From the NCBI GenBank assembly GCA_001430745.1, contig KQ481993.1, positions 1-23,076 of the forward strand: a stretch of 23,076 nucleotides of DNA, given 5' to 3'. Numbering within the stretch: position 1 is the stretch's first letter; the number at the start of each line of letters is the position of its first letter. The stretch is from Auxenochlorella pyrenoidosa (lineage: Eukaryota > Chlorophyta > Trebouxiophyceae > Chlorellales > Chlorellaceae). Positions 20,118 through 23,076 of the stretch are shown here, one piece after another. A program made the translations under genes and the position numbers. The notes under the pieces are model-generated. The model saw only the letters and a list, made by a program, of their open reading frames with translations, made no database searches and was not told where the DNA came from.

Positions 20118-20717
20118 TTGCACTGCCCTCAGTTGTGTCCCCAGGGGGCAACAAGCCAGGTGTCGGCAGGGCCAGGGGGACTGTGCCTGCTGATAAGTGG
20201 CAGGAAGCGGGCCGGGACCGCGGCACCTGCAATGCTCTACAGACACTCTTCGGACCTTCCTCTGGCTTTCCGACTACCCTTCTCGTGCTTCAAAGGAAGT
20301 CCGGTTGCCAAGAAGTGGCTGTAGGGGGCGGCAGTGGGGTAGGCCTTTCCCAGGGTGCGGCGCCCGGGGCCTGGTCGGGGGCTGGGATCAGCCTGATAAT
20401 GACATGGCAGGGAAATGTGGCCGCTAGAGCACCGAAAAAGTGCTGAAATGACATGGCATCCGATAGCCATGGCGCCTGCTGTGGCAGCCTGGTCGCGCCC
20501 CTGCCTGCCTTGCGAGGCCGGGCAGGCCTGCGTTGTGCACTTGGACATAGTCAATCAGCCTGTATCGCCCCGCTCCAGTCCCTCTGCTGGTGGCCAGCAG
20601 CCTAGCAGCAGGACCTCCAGCGCCGGGCGTGCTTGCAGCGAGAACGGGCGGCCCTCCTAGGCACAGGAGCGCTTGCAGAGCGCCGTAGGGCGCGCAGGCA
20701 GGGCAGAGAGGGCAACA
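20118..20717 (+). promoter_or_regulatory. Upstream region of the CCM1/CIA5 homologue
   Basis: About 600 bp without a credible exon, between the poly(A) signal of the gene before and the CCM1 start codon. It contains a 12-bp exact direct repeat, AATGACATGGCA, at 20398-20409 and 20447-20458 (49 bp apart), 260-320 nt before the ATG. No TATA box was recognised. Confidence 0.4.
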
Positions 20718-23076
20718 ATGCCCCAAACGAAGCGGGCAGAGCCGCCGACCGAGGAGGAGAAGGCTCGCATCGTGACTGGCCCGGACCCCGATCGGTAAGT
20801 CGAAGGCAACCTCTGAGAGGCGACAGCCGTGCGGAAGGCAGCCGTGCCGGCAGCGCGCGGCTTCGGGGGTTGTGGGCGCTGAGGAGGGCCCTGACCGTCC
20901 CTCCCGCCGCCATTTTCCATCACTGCAGGTTCTACTGCCCCCATCCAGGTGCGCCGAGGGGCCTTGCGGCCCCCGCTTGCTCGAAGCAAGCCTGATGGCC
21001 CGCACTTGCTGCTGGCCCCTCTGGCGGTCAATCCTTGCTGGTTTCGGTGTGGCAGACACCTGCTGCAGCAGGCGGCGCGCCAGCGCACTCCTTGCTGTGC
21101 AGGAGGCAACTGTCCCCCCCCGCCGGCTCGGGGGGGCCAGCCCAGCAACTCTGCGCAGGTCTGTGCCCCTGCGCACGCCTGCCCCTCACCGGCTCCCTGC
21201 CCCAATGCACAACCCGCAGGATGTAATCGCTCCTTTGCCGAGCTCTGGCGGCTCAAGGTCCACTTCCGTGCGCCACCCGACGTGCGCGGCAGCGGCAAGG
21301 AGCGCGGCCACGGCACCGAGCTGCAGTTCTGCCCAAAGTGTGGAAAGGACCTGCGGCCCGGCAAGCACCATGTGGGCTGCTCCGCCGGCAAGAGCGCCCC
21401 GCGGCAGGCAGCTAAGCGGCAGCGGCAGGTGCGGAGGCCGGGTCGCGCAGTGCAGGGCGGTGATGTGCCCGCTCAGAGCGGCGGGCCGCGCTCCACGTGG
21501 CTCCGTCTGTTTGGAGCTCACGAAAAGGTCTTCATATTGCAGCTGCTTTTTATCCCCGCTGCACCTGGCTGCTCCGGCGACCTGAGCACACACACCCGCC
21601 CGCCCGGCGCCGCCTGTGCCCTGCCACCCTGCAGCAACAAATGAGCACGACCACCGAAAGTGCGGGGCTCACCACCGGCACCACGGAGCAGACCACCACT
21701 GGCAGCTGGGAGCTGACGGCGCCTGCACGGCGGCCGCCCGCCAAGACGCAGCGGCAGGCCAGTGAGGCCGAGTCGGCGCAGCGCACCAAGCGCGCCGCCG
21801 AGGCGGCGGCGGCCGTGGGAGGCCAGCCCGGCGAGCTGGTCTACCAGCCTGGCGGCCCCATGGGGGCGGGCGGCCACATGCTCCCCCCCGGGCAGCACCA
21901 GCACCACCTGCAGGGCTTCTACCCGCAGCACGGCCAGGGCGGCGCGGCGCCGCCGCCGGCGGGCGCGCAGCAGCACGCGGCGCCGCCCGCGCAGATGGCC
22001 CCGCTGCCACACCTCGACCTGCCGCACAACCCCGCGGGCGAGGCCCGCGCGCACTCCCCCTCCCCCCTCGACCTCTTTGGGGACCCCTTTGCGGGGGCGA
22101 CCAACGGGCAGGCCGGAGGCGACCCCGGCCGCGGCGGCAGCAACGGCCTGCACGGTCTGCTTGAAGAGGATGAGCTGCTGCGCATCCCCTCGCCGCCGCC
22201 GCTGCCGGCAGAGTGGGAGAGCGCGGCTGCGCGGCCGGGCATGCTGTTTGACTTTGACCAGTTTGACATCAACAAGCGGCAGCAGCAGGTGGGTGCTGGG
22301 GCCTGGGTGCACCGCGCTGTTAGACTGCTGCCGCGCGCCCTGCCCCCGCCTGCCTCGCTGCCCTGGCTCGCCGGCGGCTGGGCACCCGCTCCTGCGCGGC
22401 CGCACCCGTGCGCGCTCCCGTCGGCTCTCCTCGCTGCTCTGCTCTGCGGCCCAACACCTCGCCCTCCATGCCAACTTGGCACTCAAACCCTTGCAGGCGG
22501 GCGGCGCCTCGGCCCCGCTGGTGACCGTGACCACCGCCATGAACCCGGTGGATGTGCTCAACCCCTCGGACGACTACATCTGGCAGATCCTGTTTGCGGG
22601 GGAGAACGACGCGGTGCCCAAGCGCGTCACGGGTGCGCTCCCTGCAACTTTTTTTTTGTGGGGAGGGAAAAGGGGGGCTCGCAGCCGCGGGCGGGCGGTT
22701 CTGAGTGAGGCCGCAAGGGGCCCCGCCTGCTGGGCCTGCGCGAACGGGGTGCGCTGTAGCCGCTGTGCAGGCATGCCTCCCGCCTGCCCCGTCGCCGCGC
22801 CTCCCAACCCCTCCCCTCCATGCGCCCCTCCCCCGCCTCGCAGCGCACCTGCACCACCCGCCGGCCACCGCCCTCAGCTACCTGGACGACGCCGACACCG
22901 ACCCTCTGCTGGATGCCATCCTGGCTGACGACCTGCCGCCAGCGCCCCCCGGCTTTGACCACCAGCAACACCACGACTTCCTGGGACCCCTGCCCGGCGA
23001 GGACGGCCACGGGCAGGCGCAGGCGCACCACCGCGGCGCCGGCGCGGGCGGCCCTGGCAGCGGCAGCGGCAGCGGC
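20718..23076 (+). CDS. CCM1: CCM1/CIA5 homologue, zinc-finger regulator of the carbon-concentrating mechanism (3'-partial)
   Basis: Exons 20718-20794, 20929-20948, 21220-21428, 21635-22288, 22497-22632 and 22844 to the window end all agree in phase; 443 codons are present. The start ATG has A at -3. The N-terminus reads TEEEKARIVTGPDPDRFYCP, then HPGCNRSFAELWRLKVHFRA, and later FCPKCGKDLRPGKHHVGC. Candidate zinc ligands are C29, C34, H47, C70 and C73. Their spacing equals that of C36, C41, H54, C77 and C80 in Chlamydomonas CCM1/CIA5, where the cysteines are needed for zinc binding and H54Y is the cia5 lesion. In Chlamydomonas this nuclear protein is required to induce low-CO2 genes such as bicarbonate transporters and carbonic anhydrases. 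The middle is low-complexity (Gln, His, Pro, Gly). A distinctive block (NPSDDYIWQILFAGENDAVP) and an acidic segment (YLDDADTDPLLDAILADDLP) follow, then Gly/Ser repeats at the edge. The Chlamydomonas protein is about 700 residues, so roughly a third is missing. Confidence 0.92.

Noticed and set aside
20424..21391. Minus-strand open frames over the CCM1 5' exons
   Set aside because: The plus strand has well-phased exons with zinc-finger residues; the minus frames have no recognisable pattern.
1..23076. Bacterial or viral system (operon, toxin-antitoxin, phage defence)
   Set aside because: All genes have spliceosomal introns, algal poly(A) signals or plant/algal families; nothing prokaryotic or viral was seen.

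Overview
This is nuclear DNA of a unicellular green alga (Chlorophyta). The sequence is very GC-rich, and genes are broken into many short exons by GT-AG introns (and at least two GC-AG introns). Alanine-, serine- and glutamine-rich low-complexity inserts are common, and TGTAA, the usual chlorophyte poly(A) signal, lies just past two stop codons. The clearest marker is a homologue of CIA5/CCM1, the regulator of the algal carbon-concentrating mechanism, a family I know only from green algae. Gene density and style suggest a Chlorella-like alga, but I cannot fix the genus. There is one assembly gap (10993-11648).

Layout, left to right. (1) 171-6560, minus: a large helical protein of about 16 exons that I do not recognise; its 3' end is unresolved and may run off the left edge. 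(2) 7218-12742, minus: a leucine-rich-repeat protein of the FBXL/AMN1 type with an F-box-like N-terminus, interrupted by the gap. (3) 12796-13196, minus: a two-exon, 51-residue microprotein ending only 53 nt before the LRR start codon; the pair looks like one dicistronic transcript. (4) 13571-15708, minus: a FAD-dependent oxidoreductase of the DAO/MnmC-C-like type with an organelle-type N-terminus. (5) 15890-17904, minus: a protein with a probable VASt/ASTER lipid-transfer domain, a C-terminal coiled coil and a membrane segment. (6) 18226-20034, plus: a small mTERF-like protein with a plastid-type transit peptide, divergent from gene 5. (7) 20718 to the right edge, plus: the CCM1/CIA5 homologue, 3'-partial.

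No operon-like pathway joins these genes; apart from the proposed dicistron they are independent units. Gene models were built by hand from splice signals and reading-phase agreement. Exon edges are single-base readings where stated; unresolved junctions are flagged. No mobile element, CRISPR array, tRNA or rRNA was seen.
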